From the NCBI RefSeq assembly GCF_030064895.1, contig NZ_JASJEB010000006.1, forward strand, positions 46,842-110,841: a stretch of 64,000 nucleotides of DNA, read 5' to 3'. Below, in pieces: positions 1 to 9,798 of the stretch (the first letter of the stretch is position 1; each line of letters begins with the position of its first letter). The notes beneath the pieces were generated by a model. It made no database searches. It saw nothing but the letters and a program-made list of their open reading frames with translations, and was not told the DNA's origin. This DNA is from Crocosphaera sp. GTDB taxonomy: Bacteria > Cyanobacteriota > Cyanobacteriia > Cyanobacteriales > Microcystaceae. Both the position numbers and the translations under genes were made by a program.

Positions 1-1355
1 ACAAAAAACGAAGCGATAAATACTTCTACTAACACCCGACGGTATTTTCTAAGAGCCGGAACAAACCAACTCAAACCAAACCGTTGTTGAGGGGTATCTT
101 TGGTGGGTTGTAATAATAATACTTCTCCACTCTCTCCCCACTGCTCAAGAAACTCACGGGGGTTGCGACGTAAGATCCCTAGTTCTGGTACGGCTACCAC
201 CACCTCTTTCTCACTAACATCGTACAAAATCGTCAAACTATCCTGCCACATAATTAAAGCAGGGGTTTTTAGTTGGGTGAAGGAAGAAGCAGGAATTTTG
301 ATTAATTGGGCATTTAGTCCCATTAATTCTGTAATAGCCCCACATAAGGGTAAAGATAAGGTTCCTGTTCGTTGCAGTTGTTGCGCTAGAATACGGCGAA
401 TGACATCCCGACGATAGGGCATACCAAAATACTGACTTAGCATTTGAAAACAGGCTGATCCCACTCCTAAAGGGGTTTTTCCCTTCATAAAAGGATAGGA
501 TTTCCGTTTTTTCTCTTTCGGCGATGGTTCGGGGGTGGGGGCAACTCCCACCACTTCCACATCTGCATAAGGAATTTCTTCTTCTTCGACTTTATCTAGA
601 GAAATATCCGTTGATGCTTGGCCTAAGGGTGAGTGGGTAGGGCTTTTTCTTTTTTCGAGATCCAGCAAGGGTAAAATAATCACACGAGCCGGTTGCGGTC
701 CTTTAACTACTACAGATGTTTGCCCATTATCTGAGCTTAAACGATTACCTACAGCAAAATTTTCGATGCTACCGCCCCCACTAACTAACCATAATTGTTG
801 TTGATGTTCAGGGGGAAGATTATGGGTTCCTGGGGCTAAATAGTGAACTTGTGCATCTTCGAGAAGGTCTTCGGCCAGAGCTTTGATATCGATGTCTGCT
901 TGTGCCTCTTGTGCTAAACGGGTTCCCAGGAGATCATAAAGTTCGCTCAAGGTACATTGATCTTGAAATTGGTCTTTGAGTCTGGGATACTCTTCTAATA
1001 GGTGCCAAAAGTCTTCTTGTTTTAGGGCGATGCCTACTGCTTCTGTAGAAGCGATTACGGTTTCACAGGGAACTCCACGTATCAGGTTAACATCTCCTAC
1101 CACAGAACCCGGTGTTAACCGTTGTAGAGTGCTAGGCATTTGAGTACGGGGATCGTATCCTAATAACCGGCCCTGTCCTTCTAGGAGAATGGTCACATAA
1201 GATGACAGTTTCCCTCGCATCAAAATCACTTGACCCATACGATAACGCCAAATTTGGGAGTGGTTGGCTATTTGGGTAATGACTGTTTCGGAAAGTTGGT
1301 CAAAGGGGTCTATTTGATGAAGAAAGTCTTTGATGTCGCTGGTAGTATGAGTCAT
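1..1355 (-). CDS. Cyclic-nucleotide-domain type I secretion ABC transporter, C39-like (partial)
   Basis: Reading in from the ATG at 1355, the first 451 codons are present and the 3' end lies beyond the left edge. Residues about 10-140 resemble a cyclic-nucleotide-binding (CAP_ED) domain (WRYRMGQVILMRGK and later LTPGSVVGDVNLI). A linker follows, then a peptidase C39-like domain at about 293-425 (GVGSACFQMLSQYFG). The last residues begin the first membrane helix of an ABC exporter. By manual alignment the three catalytic positions of C39 are Val298, Leu374 and Val389, not Cys, His and Asp, so this looks like a non-cleaving C39-like domain as in HlyB. The ATPase domain is not visible here. It probably exports RTX or S-layer-type substrates; this is inferred from the family. 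Confidence 0.8.
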   Translation of the reverse strand, partial: MTHTTSDIKDFLHQIDPFDQLSETVITQIANHSQIWRYRMGQVILMRGKLSSYVTILLEGQGRLLGYDPRTQMPSTLQRLTPGSVVGDVNLIRGVPCETVIASTEAVGIALKQEDFWHLLEEYPRLKDQFQDQCTLSELYDLLGTRLAQEAQADIDIKALAEDLLEDAQVHYLAPGTHNLPPEHQQQLWLVSGGGSIENFAVGNRLSSDNGQTSVVVKGPQPARVIILPLLDLEKRKSPTHSPLGQASTDISLDKVEEEEIPYADVEVVGVAPTPEPSPKEKKRKSYPFMKGKTPLGVGSACFQMLSQYFGMPYRRDVIRRILAQQLQRTGTLSLPLCGAITELMGLNAQLIKIPASSFTQLKTPALIMWQDSLTILYDVSEKEVVVAVPELGILRRNPREFLEQWGESGEVLLLQPTKDTPQQRFGLSWFVPALRKYRRVLVEVFIASFF

Positions 1356-1473
1356 AATGCTCAATTCTAATTGGCAATTTTATATTAATGTTTCTCGTCT
1401 CTAGTTTTAACAGTATTTTGATTTATCAGCACTTCTCAAGATCAAACCCTTCGTTTTAAACTGATAGCTTACT

Positions 1474-1509
1474 AAAAAAGGTTGAGTTTTCCTGATAATG
1501 AACTCAACC
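1474..1509 (-). terminator. Rho-independent terminator of psbN
   Basis: On the minus strand a 9-bp perfect stem (GGTTGAGTT / AACTCAACC) with a 12-nt loop is followed directly by a run of six T. It lies 43 bases after the psbN stop codon. Confidence 0.85.
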
Positions 1510-1551
1510 ACTTGTGTTTAACAAAAAAGCCTTATCACCCTTTGAGACCAT

Positions 1552-1683
1552 CTAATCTTCATGATCTTCAAAGGGATCACTCAACTGAGCAGATGGGGGA
1601 CCGAAAGCCATATAAACAGCATAACCCGTGATCGCAAGCAAAATTGAGCCAATCGAGACACTTAAAACAGTTGCAGGTTCCAT
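1552..1683 (-). CDS. psbN: Photosystem II assembly protein PsbN
   Basis: A 43-residue protein starting [16 protein letters not shown] and ending DPFEDHED, which matches the PsbN family in length, in its single membrane span (about residues 5-27) and in the acidic C-terminus. PsbN acts in assembly and repair of photosystem II and is not a stable subunit. It has its own terminator downstream. In many cyanobacteria and in plastids psbN lies opposite psbH. Here the 160 bases upstream are too short to hold psbH, and aroB follows in the divergent direction. Confidence 0.93.
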   Translation of the reverse strand: MEPATVLSVSIGSILLAITGYAVYMAFGPPSAQLSDPFEDHED

Positions 1684-1843
1684 AAGTTTTTTTTAACATA
1701 ATTTACAGATCATCTTAATATTATAGTTAAAAATCGTAACATTATGGGGTGTAATTTCCTCACTGTTGTCACCAAATCCCAAAAATTGAACAATTTTCTA
1801 GTTATTCTGTTATTTTTGTAGAGGATAGTCCACAGTAAAATTT

Positions 1844-2968
1844 ATGTCTTCTCTCATTGACGTTACTTTACCTCACACCAGCTACAAGATCGTTATTTCT
1901 CCTAACAGTTTAGAAGATATAGGAAGAAATTTAACTTCGCTAGATTTAGGTAAAAAAATTCTGGTTGTTTCTAATCCAGAAATTTTTAATTACTACGGAA
2001 AAACTGTTGTTAATTCTTTGAAAAAAGCAGGATTTAACGTTTTTCATCATCTGATACCAGCAGGAGAAACTTACAAAACCTTAGAGAGTATTTCTAATGT
2101 TTATGATGTTGCTTTAAAACATCGTTTAGAACGCTCATCAACCCTATTAGCATTAGGAGGTGGAGTAGTCGGAGATATGACAGGGTTTGCCGCCGCAACT
2201 TGGTTAAGAGGCATTAATTTTGTGCAAGTTCCTACTTCTTTATTGGCCATGGTGGACGCTTCCATTGGCGGAAAAACAGGGGTTAATCATCCTCAAGGAA
2301 AAAATTTAATAGGAGCATTTTATCAACCTCGTTTAGTGTATATTGATCCAACAGTATTAAAAACCTTACCTATGCGAGAATTTCGAGCAGGAATGGCAGA
2401 AGTAATTAAATATGGAGTTATATGGGATCAAGATTTATTTCGACAGTTAGAAACAGAAAAAAAACTAGATAGTTTAGATAATATAAATGTAGAAGTTATG
2501 GAAAAAATTATAACCAAATCTTGTCAAGCAAAAGTTGATGTGGTTAGCCAAGACGAAAAAGAAGCAGGAATTAGAGCTATATTAAACTACGGTCATACTA
2601 TTGGTCATGCCCTAGAAAGTTTAACAGGTTATAGTAAAATTAATCATGGAGAAGCTGTGGCGGTCGGCATGGTAGCAGCAGGAAAAATAGCAGTCAAATT
2701 AGGGATGTGGTCAGCAGAAAACACCCAAAGACAAGACAATCTCATTAAAAAAGCTGCTTTACCATCAACCATTGATAATAGTTTAAAATCCCCAGAAATT
2801 TTAGATAGTTTGCAACTAGATAAAAAAGTTAAAGCAGGAAAAATTAGATTCATTTTACCCACAAATATTGGCCAGGTAGAAATCACTGAGAATATTGCCA
2901 GTGAAGTGATTACCACAGTATTAGAAGAAATAAAAAATCAATATCCCGTCGTTAACAACGGTGTTTAA
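1844..2968 (+). CDS. aroB: 3-dehydroquinate synthase
   Basis: A 374-residue protein of normal family length. It converts DAHP to 3-dehydroquinate in the shikimate pathway, using NAD and a divalent metal. Family motifs are clear: [16 protein letters not shown] (NAD binding), [19 protein letters not shown], and metal-site histidines in [13 protein letters not shown] and [11 protein letters not shown]. The ATG at 1844 lies divergent from psbN. The gene stands alone, followed by about 200 bases before clpP. Confidence 0.96.
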   Translation: MSSLIDVTLPHTSYKIVISPNSLEDIGRNLTSLDLGKKILVVSNPEIFNYYGKTVVNSLKKAGFNVFHHLIPAGETYKTLESISNVYDVALKHRLERSSTLLALGGGVVGDMTGFAAATWLRGINFVQVPTSLLAMVDASIGGKTGVNHPQGKNLIGAFYQPRLVYIDPTVLKTLPMREFRAGMAEVIKYGVIWDQDLFRQLETEKKLDSLDNINVEVMEKIITKSCQAKVDVVSQDEKEAGIRAILNYGHTIGHALESLTGYSKINHGEAVAVGMVAAGKIAVKLGMWSAENTQRQDNLIKKAALPSTIDNSLKSPEILDSLQLDKKVKAGKIRFILPTNIGQVEITENIASEVITTVLEEIKNQYPVVNNGV

Positions 2969-3172
2969 AAATGTGCTAAAATATGGTCAAGCCACAGCAA
3001 AATAACCGAATCTGTTAAAAAAGCAACAAAATTCCTGAACAAGACATATAATTGAATCAGGTCGGTTAGTCGGTTATTGTCCTAGAACCGTTAGCGGTGC
3101 AATCAGACAAGGTTTGACCTTAACTACCGAAACAAATGTATTAGAAACATTTTTAACCCAATCTTCAAGGCT

Positions 3173-3862
3173 ATGATGCAATCGCGATCGCTAGATTATA
3201 CAATATTCAGTAAGCGTCCCTCAGAAATTTACGCAGCCCCTGAAAGCGTGGTGCCGATGGTGGTGGAACAGTCAGGCGTAGGGGAAAGAGCCTTTGATAT
3301 TTATTCAAGACTACTACGGGAAAGAATTGTTTTTCTGGGAACCCCAGTGAATGATCAAGTAGCTGACTCCATTGTGGCTCAACTGTTGTTTTTGGATGCA
3401 GAAGACCCCGAGAAAGACATTCAACTCTACATCAACTCTCCAGGGGGTTCAGTCTATGCAGGATTAGCTATTTATGATACCATGCAGCAGATACGTCCTG
3501 ACGTGGTAACCATCTGTTTTGGCTTAGCTGCCAGCATGGGAGCCTTTCTGTTATCAGGGGGAGCCAAAGGAAAGCGCATGGCCTTACCCAGTTCTCGGAT
3601 TATGATCCATCAACCCCTTGGAGGCGCGCAAGGTCAGGCCGTAGAAATAGAAATTCAAGCTAAAGAAATTCTCTATATCAAAAAACGACTCAATGATATG
3701 CTGGCTGAGCATACAGGACAACCCTTCGACACCATTGCTGCTGATACAGAACGGGACTTCTTCATGTCGGCCCAAGAAGCAGTAGACTATGGTTTGATAG
3801 ATAAAGTTATTGCTCGGTCAGATTTATCCGATCCCACAGTCCCTGTAACCTCACTCAACTAA
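3173..3862 (+). CDS. clpP: ATP-dependent Clp protease proteolytic subunit
   Basis: A 229-residue serine peptidase. The active-site serine lies in [11 protein letters not shown], the histidine in [13 protein letters not shown], and the aspartate follows in the [12 protein letters not shown] region. There are two adjacent ATG codons (3173 and 3176). The roughly 20-residue N-terminal extension before the conserved core suggests processing, as in other ClpP. The clpX gene begins 14 bases after the stop, so this is the ClpP paralogue expected to work with ClpX. A HIP1 octamer overlaps codons 4-7. Confidence 0.95.
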   Translation: MMQSRSLDYTIFSKRPSEIYAAPESVVPMVVEQSGVGERAFDIYSRLLRERIVFLGTPVNDQVADSIVAQLLFLDAEDPEKDIQLYINSPGGSVYAGLAIYDTMQQIRPDVVTICFGLAASMGAFLLSGGAKGKRMALPSSRIMIHQPLGGAQGQAVEIEIQAKEILYIKKRLNDMLAEHTGQPFDTIAADTERDFFMSAQEAVDYGLIDKVIARSDLSDPTVPVTSLN

Positions 3863-3876
3863 CTCAACCACTTCTT

Positions 3877-5214
3877 ATGTCTAAATACGACTCCCACCTA
3901 AAATGTTCATTTTGTGGAAAATCCCAGGAGCAAGTCCGAAAGCTAATCGCCGGCCCGGGAGTCTACATCTGCGATGAATGCGTCGAGCTTTGTAACGAGA
4001 TTCTAGACGAAGAACTAATGGGAACAGCAGGAGAGACAGCCTCAAATACTGCTGCTTCCCCTGCTCCCAAACGTCGTGCTGCCAAAGATGGAACTGCCCT
4101 CAAAGAACTACCGAAACCAATGGAGATCAAGGATTATCTTGACGAGTATGTGATAGGTCAAGATGAAGCCAAAAAAGTGCTTTCCGTGGCGGTTTATAAC
4201 CATTATAAGCGTTTGAGTTTGGTTCAAGCAAACAAAGGTGACGGTGATGAGGATAACGATAACATTGAACTACAAAAATCAAATATCCTGCTCATGGGTC
4301 CAACTGGTTCAGGGAAAACCCTTCTCGCCCAAACCCTAGCCCAAGTTTTAGAAGTTCCCTTCGCCGTGGCCGATGCTACCACCTTAACAGAAGCAGGTTA
4401 TGTGGGAGAAGACGTGGAAAATATACTACTGAGATTATTACAGGTAGCCGACCTCGACGTAGATGAGGCACAAAGAGGAATAATTTATATAGATGAGATC
4501 GATAAAATTGCCCGTAAAAGCGAAAACCCCTCCATTACTCGGGATGTTTCAGGAGAAGGTGTGCAACAAGCCCTGCTGAAAATGCTAGAAGGAACGGTTG
4601 CTAATGTACCTCCTCAAGGGGGGCGCAAACATCCCTATCAAGACTGTATTCAAATCGACACCAGCAACATTTTATTCATTTGTGGTGGTGCGTTTGTAGG
4701 TTTAGAAAGGGTGATTGAACAACGCATCGGTAAAAAATCTATGGGCTTTGTTCGTCCAGGGGAAGGGCAGTCCAAAGAAAAACGCACAGCAGACCTAATG
4801 CAGCGAGTAGAACCCGATGATTTGGTCAAATTTGGCATGATTCCAGAATTTGTGGGTAGAATTCCCGTAATGGCTGCTTTAAACCCCTTGACAGAAGAAA
4901 CCTTAATTGCGATTTTAACCAAGCCCCGCAACGCCTTGGTGAAACAATATCAAAAACTGTTAAACATGGACAATGTAGAACTAGAGTTCTCCCCAGAAGC
5001 AGTTAAAGCTATCGCACAGGAAGCTTATCGACGGAAAACCGGTGCTAGAGCTTTACGGGGGATTGTAGAAGAATTAATGTTAGATGTAATGTACGAGTTA
5101 CCCTCTCGCAAAGATGTTCAGAAGTGCATGATCACGGGGGAAATGGTAGAAAAACGCTCAACTTCAGAACTCTTGGTACATCCATCCTCTTTAGTCACCC
5201 CAGAGTCTGCTTAG
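3877..5214 (+). CDS. clpX: Clp protease ATP-binding subunit ClpX
   Basis: A 445-residue AAA+ unfoldase that delivers substrates to ClpP. The N-terminal four-cysteine zinc-binding domain (CSFCGKS ... [10 protein letters not shown]) is intact. The Walker A motif is GPTGSGKT and Walker B is [10 protein letters not shown]. The sensor and pore regions are present (the GYVGEDVE pore loop), and the C-terminal ClpB-D2-like small domain includes [15 protein letters not shown]. It is cotranscribed with clpP. Confidence 0.97.
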   Translation: MSKYDSHLKCSFCGKSQEQVRKLIAGPGVYICDECVELCNEILDEELMGTAGETASNTAASPAPKRRAAKDGTALKELPKPMEIKDYLDEYVIGQDEAKKVLSVAVYNHYKRLSLVQANKGDGDEDNDNIELQKSNILLMGPTGSGKTLLAQTLAQVLEVPFAVADATTLTEAGYVGEDVENILLRLLQVADLDVDEAQRGIIYIDEIDKIARKSENPSITRDVSGEGVQQALLKMLEGTVANVPPQGGRKHPYQDCIQIDTSNILFICGGAFVGLERVIEQRIGKKSMGFVRPGEGQSKEKRTADLMQRVEPDDLVKFGMIPEFVGRIPVMAALNPLTEETLIAILTKPRNALVKQYQKLLNMDNVELEFSPEAVKAIAQEAYRRKTGARALRGIVEELMLDVMYELPSRKDVQKCMITGEMVEKRSTSELLVHPSSLVTPESA

Positions 5215-5408
5215 AAGGAGGCAGGAGTTGAAAGGCAGGAGGCAGGTATAGATGGGCGTTTTAAGCCACATCTAACAGAATACCAAAAAATCGAGTTGCT
5301 ACTCCAGGCGATGTGTAATCACTATTGGAAAGCGCACAGCGTACTAATAGACTCTTTGCTATAACTCAAAATCTTCCCTCCTGCCTCCTGCCCCCTGCCT
5401 TCTGCCTC
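5213..5408. repeat. Inverted pair of heptamer arrays (GGCAGGA / CTGCCTC)
   Basis: Positions 5213-5247 hold five 7-base units around GGCAGGA; the first overlaps the clpX stop. Positions 5374-5408 hold five units of the complementary type around CTGCCTC. The 13-mer GGCAGGAGGCAGG at 5234-5246 pairs perfectly with 5380-5392, enclosing about 130 bases. No gene is seen between them. This fits the short tandemly repeated repetitive (STRR) sequences known in cyanobacteria. Confidence 0.8.
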
Positions 5409-5421
5409 GCCCGAAGCATTG

Positions 5422-6756
5422 TTAAATCCAATTAGGTAACATTCTTTTTGTAAACTCTTGTGAAGATAAAGGAAGTCCTAAATAAATAGGCAACCAATAA
5501 ATAAAAGCAAAAGTAATTAATAACAAGAAGAAAATTCCTAAACGACGATTAAAAATAGAGGAACTAATTAAACATTGTTCAATGATTAGAGAAATTGCTA
5601 ATAAAGAAAAACTATAAGCAGACATATAATGATATAAAAAAGTACAACGACTTACTAACATCCAGGGCAATAAATTAGCAAAATAATTAATCAGAATAAA
5701 ACTCAAAAATGCAAAATAAGAATTGTATGTTTGTTTAACTAAAATAATTAATATAAACAGACTTAAAATAATAATTGCTCCCGTTGCCAACCACCAAAGA
5801 ATAGGATTTCCCATAGCATGAACATCATGAATAATCGTTCCTGATGGTGTATTTTTTGTTTGATAAAAATAAGCAATTGGCCGAGCCATAATCAACCAAC
5901 TATACCATTTAGAACAATAGGGATGAACATCGGAACTATTACCAATACTTTGATGAAAAGACCAGATTTTTTGGTGAATTTCCCAAAAACTATACTCAGA
6001 ATTTAATAATAGATAAGGTAACCAAAGAATAGCATAAGTAAAAACAGGAACCAGGCAGAAATTACATAAGAGTAACCAAGGTTTGAGTAGTTTTATCTTG
6101 GCAAATATTTCTAAGTTTCGTAACTCAAATAAACCCTGAAAACCTGGAGAAATATAAACCATAAAAATAAGTAAATAAATACCTAATAAAAACCCTAAAC
6201 CATTCCATTTAATCGTTGCTGAAGCTCCTAAAAATATACCACTTAGGGTTAAATAAAAATACTTTTCTTGATTGAGAAATAAGAGAAAAAATAAATGTCC
6301 TAATAAACCAAAAGTTACTAAATAAATATTATTCAAAGCATAGCGAGATTCAACTAAAAATAACCCCTCCATCCCTGCTAATAAACTAACAATTATAGCC
6401 AGAGAACGACGGTGAGTTAATTGATAAGCGATCGCTCCCAAAATTAAAGAAAAAAAAGAACCAGTTAAAGCATTTAACCAACGATAACTAATCGTTGAAC
6501 GCCAAGATCCTGTTAAATTATTAGTGATGTCAGAAGAATACTGAAACCAAGAACCTAACCACATTCCCAGTGCAATTAAATATTCCGTTAAAGGAGGATG
6601 AGAATTAAAGAAAGGGGTTTGAGTTAAATAATGATTAGCAAATTTAGCATAATAAACTTCATCAAATACTAAAGTATTAAACTGTCCTAAATTCCAAAAA
6701 CGTAATCCTAAAGATAGTAAAAAAATCACTACAAGTATTAATATAAATCTCAGCAT
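5422..6756 (-). CDS. PMT-family membrane glycosyltransferase
   Basis: A protein of about 444 residues with around ten hydrophobic segments. The first luminal loop carries the PMT/ArnT-type acidic motif FDEVYYAKFA and then FFNSHPPLTEYLIALG, as in dolichyl- or polyprenyl-phosphate-mannose-dependent protein O-mannosyltransferases (GT39). The C-terminal membrane block (IIHDVHAMGNPILWW, then SRCTFLYHYM) also matches that family. It probably transfers a sugar from a lipid carrier outside the cytoplasmic membrane. I chose the ATG at 6756; an in-frame TTG at 6777 would add seven residues. It is a single gene in an AT-rich stretch. Confidence 0.8.
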   Translation of the reverse strand: MLRFILILVVIFLLSLGLRFWNLGQFNTLVFDEVYYAKFANHYLTQTPFFNSHPPLTEYLIALGMWLGSWFQYSSDITNNLTGSWRSTISYRWLNALTGSFFSLILGAIAYQLTHRRSLAIIVSLLAGMEGLFLVESRYALNNIYLVTFGLLGHLFFLLFLNQEKYFYLTLSGIFLGASATIKWNGLGFLLGIYLLIFMVYISPGFQGLFELRNLEIFAKIKLLKPWLLLCNFCLVPVFTYAILWLPYLLLNSEYSFWEIHQKIWSFHQSIGNSSDVHPYCSKWYSWLIMARPIAYFYQTKNTPSGTIIHDVHAMGNPILWWLATGAIIILSLFILIILVKQTYNSYFAFLSFILINYFANLLPWMLVSRCTFLYHYMSAYSFSLLAISLIIEQCLISSSIFNRRLGIFFLLLITFAFIYWLPIYLGLPLSSQEFTKRMLPNWI

Positions 6757-6917
6757 TTTTAATAAAAGCAGTAACAAAATGGAATATTCTCCAGGAAGAA
6801 TCTATAAAAATTTCTCTGATGGATCTCTCATAAGTTATCTCATAAAATTTCTCAGGGTTTCCTCATGAGATCCTTTATTTTGGAAGGGCAAGATATATTT
6901 ATTAATACTAGCATAGT

Positions 6918-7085
6918 ATGTACTGTAGAACCGATATTATTGCCGAAGGAGTAGAAACTCAATTACAATTAGAACAATTAGAAAGCTTGGGTTGTGAACA
7001 AGGACAAGGTTACTTTTTTGCCAAACCCCTACCCTCTTCAGAAGTAGAAAAATTGCTTAAAAACCCGCCAACTTGGAACTATTGA
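6918..7085 (+). pseudogene. EAL-domain remnant (C-terminal scrap)
   Basis: A 55-codon open frame encodes the end of an EAL c-di-GMP phosphodiesterase domain: DIIAEGVETQLQLEQLESLG, then CEQGQGYFFAKPLP. These match the conserved AEGVET and QGYxFxKP motifs at the C-terminal end of EAL domains. The catalytic EAL, DDFG and metal-site motifs are missing, and nothing similar precedes it, so it is a decayed fragment. Confidence 0.8.
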
Positions 7086-7196
7086 GATTCTCTCTAAAAC
7101 AATCTATTAAAAACATTAAAATTGTGGTAATATAGTGATCAATTGGAAACTCAATAGAGTTGTTAATCTATAATCAATCATATATATAAACTTTTT

Positions 7197-8648
7197 ATGC
7201 TATTCAATTCTATTGATTTTGCTATTTTCTTGCCTATAGTATTCATTTTATATTGGTTGTTAAAAGATAAGAGTTTAAGACTTCAAAATCTTTTAATTGT
7301 AGGAGCTAGTTACTTCTTTTATGGTCAGTGGGATTATCATTTTCTCGGATTGATTATTTTTAGTACCTTGACAGATTACTTGATTGGTTTAGGACTGGGA
7401 AAACCTCAATTAAAACCTATAAAGAGAAAAGCTTTACTATTGAGCAGTATTATAGTTAATTTAGGAATCTTAGGAATCTTCAAATATTATAACTTTTTCT
7501 TAGAAAATATTAGCGCAATTTTTTATTTTTTCGGACAAGAAATTCAACTAAGCTCTCTGAGTATTATTCTGCCTGTGGGCATAAGTTTTTATACATTTCA
7601 GACCTTAAGTTATTCCATAGATGTTTATAAAAGAAAGATACAACCAACCAAAAACTTGATAGCTTTTGCAGCATTTGTTAGTTTTTTTCCACAATTAGTT
7701 GCCGGACCAATTGAAAGAGCTTCCCATCTGTTACCCCAATTTAATCGACAAAGAAAGTTCAATTATTATCAAGGAGTAGATGGTTTAAGACAAATACTTT
7801 GGGGTTTATTCAAAAAGATGGTAATTGCCGATAATTGTGCTATTTACGCTAACGAAATTTTTAATAATTCCTCAAATTATTCAGGGAGTACCTTACTGTT
7901 AGGTGCTTTCTTTTTTACCTTTCAAATTTATGGTGACTTTTCAGGCTATTCTGATATAGCCATTGGTGTGGCCAAATTATTTGGATTTGATTTGATGCAA
8001 AATTTCGCCTTTCCCTATTTTTCAAGGGATATAGCCGAATTTTGGAGACGGTGGCATATTTCCTTATCTACTTGGTTTCGAGACTATCTTTATATCCCTT
8101 TAGGGGGTAGTCGTGGAGGAACTTGGATGAAAGTAAGGAATACATTTTTGATATTTTTAGTTAGTGGTTTTTGGCACGGTGCAAACTGGACGTTTATTAT
8201 TTGGGGAGGGATTAATGCTGTCTATTTTTTACCCTTATTATTATTGAAAAGAAATCGTCAAAATCTTCAAGTTGTTGCTCAAGGAAGATACTTACCATCA
8301 GCAAAAGAAGCTCTCTCTATTGCAGTAACTTTTAGTTTGACTATGTTGGCTTGGATATTTTTTCGTGCTGAAAATTTAAACCATGCTTTGAGTTATATTA
8401 AGGGTATTTTTGATACATCTCTGTTTAGTATTCCCGATTTTCCCAACAGAAGAAATGCAGCTTTATTTTTAATATTAATTGTTTACTTTTTGTTGATTGA
8501 ATGGTTGGGAAGAGAAAATAAATACGCAATAGAAAAATTATTTGTAAGAAGGAATCGTATTTTAAGATGGATTTATTATTATTCCATTATTTATATGATA
8601 GTATTTTTCGCTGGACAAGAACAGGAATTTATTTATTTTCAATTTTGA
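7197..8648 (+). CDS. MBOAT O-acyltransferase (AlgI/DltB type)
   Basis: A 483-residue polytopic membrane protein. It shows the AlgI-family pattern LPVGISFYTFQTLSY, FFPQLVAGPIERA, FSGYSDIAIG, FWRRWHISLSTWFRDYLYIP, and the catalytic histidine in SGFWHGANWTFIIWG. Such proteins move acyl groups across the membrane to O-acylate extracellular polysaccharide or other surface polymers, usually with an SGNH-like exported partner. Here two SGNH-like genes follow, the first 8 bases downstream. The polymer substrate cannot be told from the sequence. Confidence 0.92.
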   Translation: MLFNSIDFAIFLPIVFILYWLLKDKSLRLQNLLIVGASYFFYGQWDYHFLGLIIFSTLTDYLIGLGLGKPQLKPIKRKALLLSSIIVNLGILGIFKYYNFFLENISAIFYFFGQEIQLSSLSIILPVGISFYTFQTLSYSIDVYKRKIQPTKNLIAFAAFVSFFPQLVAGPIERASHLLPQFNRQRKFNYYQGVDGLRQILWGLFKKMVIADNCAIYANEIFNNSSNYSGSTLLLGAFFFTFQIYGDFSGYSDIAIGVAKLFGFDLMQNFAFPYFSRDIAEFWRRWHISLSTWFRDYLYIPLGGSRGGTWMKVRNTFLIFLVSGFWHGANWTFIIWGGINAVYFLPLLLLKRNRQNLQVVAQGRYLPSAKEALSIAVTFSLTMLAWIFFRAENLNHALSYIKGIFDTSLFSIPDFPNRRNAALFLILIVYFLLIEWLGRENKYAIEKLFVRRNRILRWIYYYSIIYMIVFFAGQEQEFIYFQF

Positions 8649-8656
8649 GGTGAATT

Positions 8657-9598
8657 ATGCTTAAATATTTTTTATTAAAAACTTCAACTTTTTTATCTAT
8701 TCCCTTAGCTTTAATACTCTTGGTTGGCATAACATTTCCTCCGACACCTAGATCATCAACATCTTTACTATTTGCTAAAATCGATAAAGATAAGCTCCTA
8801 AAAGAATCTCCGTCTCCTCGCTTAATTATGATTGGTGGTTCTAATTTAAGTTTTGGCATTAATAGTCAAAGAATTAAAGATACTCTAGAATTAAATCCAA
8901 TCAATACAGGAATTCATGTTGCGATTGGTTTAAAATATATGATGGATGATGTATTAGAGCATATTAAACCAGGAGATATTGTGGTTATTGCCCCAGAATA
9001 TCAACAATTTTATGGAGATGGAGCATACGGACGCAACGAACTTCTAAGAATTGTTATTGATATTGATCGAGAGAGTTTAAATGATTTGAATACAAAACAA
9101 TGGCTAAAAATATTGCCATATTTTCCGAGATTTTCTCTTTCTAAACTTAAACCGAGTGAATATTTTTTTCAGCAAAGTAAAAAAATTGGAGTCTATGAAA
9201 GACGGGCTTTTAATCAATACGGAGATTTAGATATACATTGGAATAAACCTCGTAAAAAAGTTGAACCTACAGGTAAATTACCCAATGATTTTAATCATCA
9301 GCTCATTCGAGAAATGGTAGATTTTAGGGATAAAGTTACTAAAAAAGGAGGTAAAGTCTATGTTACTTTTCCAGGTTATCAAGAAGATTCATTTCAAAAT
9401 GCTCAAGAGGGAATTGCTGAAATTGAAAAGAAGTTATTTGAAAAAGATTTTATATTATTAGGTTCTCCAGAAAGATATAAAATACCAAACGAGATGATCT
9501 ATGACACCCCTTATCACCTCAGTAAAGAAGGAGTGGACTTAAGAACTCAAAGATTAATCGAAGATTTAAGCCAAGCTATCAACAAAAATGAACCATGA
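8657..9598 (+). CDS. SGNH-like exported partner of MBOAT, copy 1
   Basis: A 313-residue protein with an N-terminal hydrophobic anchor (about residues 5-27). It has a GDSL/SGNH-type block, RLIMIGGSNLSFGINS, with Ser62, and near the C-terminus YDTPYHLSKEGVDLRT, with Asp283 and His287 in the expected order for a Ser-Asp-His triad. This resembles the AlgX/AlgJ/DltD-type proteins that act with MBOAT transferases. The start is an ATG 7 bases after GAGGTG. It shares a transcription unit with the MBOAT gene. The acyl acceptor is unknown. Confidence 0.75.
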   Translation: MLKYFLLKTSTFLSIPLALILLVGITFPPTPRSSTSLLFAKIDKDKLLKESPSPRLIMIGGSNLSFGINSQRIKDTLELNPINTGIHVAIGLKYMMDDVLEHIKPGDIVVIAPEYQQFYGDGAYGRNELLRIVIDIDRESLNDLNTKQWLKILPYFPRFSLSKLKPSEYFFQQSKKIGVYERRAFNQYGDLDIHWNKPRKKVEPTGKLPNDFNHQLIREMVDFRDKVTKKGGKVYVTFPGYQEDSFQNAQEGIAEIEKKLFEKDFILLGSPERYKIPNEMIYDTPYHLSKEGVDLRTQRLIEDLSQAINKNEP

Positions 9599-9607
9599 TT
9601 ATTATAG

Positions 9608-9727
9608 ATATCCGAATTATGGGTGTATCATCAAGATAAATTAACCATCTATATTTGGCAAGAAAAAGAGTATCAAAAATACTCTATTAGTCTTAATTTT
9701 GGCGATTCATGGATTTACTATTATTAA
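9608..9727 (+). pseudogene. Uma2-like (DUF820) endonuclease-family fragment
   Basis: An open stretch without a start reads ISELWVYHQDKLTIYIWQ, then EKEYQKYSISLNFGDS. This resembles the C-terminal part of Uma2/DUF820 proteins, where a PELWxY motif precedes a xLxIY strand. It ends in a stop after running into the duplicated MBOAT tail at about 9710. It is only 34 recognisable residues, so the family call is tentative, but coding origin looks likely. Confidence 0.5.
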
Positions 9728-9798
9728 ATTATTTATATGATTGTATGTTTTGCTGGACAAGAACAGGAATTTATTTATTTTCAATTTTGAGGTGAATT

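Noticed and set aside
100..417. Plus-strand frame of 105 codons at the left edge
   Set aside because: It lies antisense to the clear secretion ABC transporter frame and resembles no protein.
8629..8859. Matching minus-strand frames at 8629 and 9771
   Set aside because: They are shadows of the duplicated SGNH-like genes; their similarity only reflects the tandem duplication.
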